Assembly (NCBI GenBank): GCA_964371035.1
Contig: CAYJLG010000025.1
Span: forward strand, 1-41,861
From: UBA1535 sp964371035
Lineage (GTDB): Bacteria; Bacillota; Clostridia; Tissierellales; Sedimentibacteraceae
Direction of reading: 5' to 3'
DNA: 41,861 nucleotides
Shown piece by piece: positions 40,813-41,861 of the stretch (its first letter is position 1; every line of letters begins with the position of its first letter). The notes beneath the pieces are model-generated. The model was not told where the DNA came from, ran no database searches, and was given only the letters and a program-made list of their open reading frames with translations. Position numbers and translations under genes: made by a program.

Positions 40813-41861
40813 TTACTTAGGTATACTCACAATCACAGTAGTACCCTTGTCCTTTTCACTGGTGATTTTAACGCTCGCATTTAACATAGTTTGCAGTCTT
40901 GATTTTACATTATCAATACCAATATGAAGTTTGCCATCACTCGGTTTTTCATTTGGGTCAAAACCTACACCGTCATCTGTGACTACAATTTGATAAAACT
41001 CATCTTTTTCTACTGTTTTGATGGTAACTGTACCGCCACCCTCTTTTTTACTCAGTCCATGCTTTACCGCATTCTCAACGAGAGGTTGTAGGCTTAAAGC
41101 TGGAACGAAAAAGTCCTCTTCCACAATATCATAAACTACATGAAGTTGCTCTTCAAAGCGTATTTTTTCAAGGTAGAGATAGGCTTTTACATGGTGGAGT
41201 TCCTTGTAAAATGGGATAGGCTTTTTATGGCTTAGTGCTTCTAAATTCCCTCTAAGATAATCAGAAAATTCATCAGTCGCAAGCTGTGCTTTTTTCGCAT
41301 CGGTATCGCAAAGCATAGAAATAGCTGTGAGTGCATTGTATAAAAAATGTGGCTGAATTTGAGAAATCATCAGTGCCACTTTTGTATCGGTCAGTTCTTT
41401 TTCCCTTATGGCGAGTTGTCTTCCCCTATCTAAATGAACCGTCACATAGATAATTGCTATTGCCAAAGCCGCAGTAAGATTGATGAAATCAAAGTTTGTT
41501 ACAATGAATATTTGTAAAAGCAAGCCGATAATAGGAGCAATTAAGTAGCTTTGCATTATCCAAAATTGTCCTTTACTCAAACCATCTTTGCTTTTATAAA
41601 TAACAATTGACGAGCAAATAAGAGGCACTGAAAATAGTATATGGTATGGATAATACGCAGGACCTCTTACGTAAAAACCATCTACAAATACAAAGACAAG
41701 GGGAACGAACATAGAAAGAACATCTATCGCTATAATTATACCGCAAAAGAACTGTATAAATACCAAAATCTTTTTAATTTCAGCATTTTCTGAATGGGCA
41801 ATTTCAATTACATACTTTACAAAAAAGATAAAAGCAGGAATAGACAACCCAAACTTAAGGG
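40813..41861 (-). CDS. LytS/YehU-type sensor histidine kinase (5' end beyond window)
   Basis: The frame stays open to the window edge, so the start is outside; a TTG at 41847 has no ribosome binding site. The visible part has about 4-5 membrane helices, then a His-kinase region with the phosphoacceptor motif SQIQPHFLYNALTAI. The ATPase domain follows, with LQPLVENAVKHGLSKK (N box), DDGVGFD (G1) and GIDNVKSRLQ (G2). It ends TTVIVSIPK. Kinases of this class pair with LytTR response regulators. The only LytTR protein in the window (1643-2398) is 38 kb away and lacks the phosphorylatable Asp, so it is not an obvious partner. Confidence 0.9.
   Translation of the reverse strand, partial: LKFGLSIPAFIFFVKYVIEIAHSENAEIKKILVFIQFFCGIIIAIDVLSMFVPLVFVFVDGFYVRGPAYYPYHILFSVPLICSSIVIYKSKDGLSKGQFWIMQSYLIAPIIGLLLQIFIVTNFDFINLTAALAIAIIYVTVHLDRGRQLAIREKELTDTKVALMISQIQPHFLYNALTAISMLCDTDAKKAQLATDEFSDYLRGNLEALSHKKPIPFYKELHHVKAYLYLEKIRFEEQLHVVYDIVEEDFFVPALSLQPLVENAVKHGLSKKEGGGTVTIKTVEKDEFYQIVVTDDGVGFDPNEKPSDGKLHIGIDNVKSRLQTMLNASVKITSEKDKGTTVIVSIPK

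Noticed and set aside
1..41861. CRISPR array, prophage or transposase genes
   Set aside because: No regularly spaced direct repeats, integrase, transposase or phage structural motif was seen on either strand.

Overview
This window is an AT-rich stretch of chromosome from a low-GC Firmicute, most likely a clostridial anaerobe. The support is the strong GGAGG ribosome binding sites, TTGACA/TATAAT promoters with mostly 17-base spacers, the WalJ-HtrA pair, the rpsF-ssb-rpsR and gdpP-rplI-dnaB blocks, a single-chain PurL with a fused glutaminase domain, and a two-subunit B12-dependent methylmalonyl-CoA mutase. I cannot name the genus. No transposase, phage gene, tRNA or CRISPR array was found.

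Layout. 1-589: the 3' end of a 5S rRNA with its terminator, then about 490 bases without a gene that hold a 110-bp inverted repeat. 590-2398 (+): an M42 metallopeptidase and a LytTR DNA-binding protein whose receiver domain has lost its phosphorylatable Asp. 2460-6536 (-): a bactofilin with an acidic membrane-anchored partner, then the HtrA protease and WalJ hydrolase pair. 6751-8077 (+): a 53-residue CxxH/CxxC protein, then rpsF-ssb-rpsR. 8244-26973: a continuous minus-strand block of 19 kb. It carries seven purine synthesis genes (purL, purE, purC, purM, purN, purH, purD), a purine permease and a CtpA protease. Two groups of non-purine genes interrupt the purine run: a tautomerase plus chemoreceptor between purH and purD, and a six-gene accessory group with a HepT/MntA toxin-antitoxin pair between purL and purE. 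27186-31075 (+): gdpP-rplI-dnaB. 31361-32965 (+): pyrG behind a terminator that may be an attenuator. 33318-36937 (+): mutase large subunit, B12 subunit, MeaB chaperone and epimerase. 37238-40689 (+): an Lrp regulator, a glutamate-semialdehyde dehydrogenase and an MFS transporter. 40813-end (-): a LytS-type sensor kinase cut by the window edge.

How the genes fit together. The purine genes cover most steps from phosphoribosylamine to IMP; purF, purB and purK are not in the window. The purine permease beside purL suggests uptake and synthesis are coordinated. The mutase, epimerase and MeaB interconvert succinyl-CoA and methylmalonyl-CoA in a propionate pathway whose carboxylase or decarboxylase must lie elsewhere. 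In many Firmicutes rpsF-ssb-rpsR lies next to gdpP-rplI-dnaB; here the 19-kb purine block separates them.

The most interesting unexplained signals are a possible structured RNA upstream of the mutase operon (33060-33173), the pyrG leader, a 48-bp minisatellite encoding the cytoplasmic tail of HtrA, the bactofilin partner protein, and several intergenic palindromes in the purine region.
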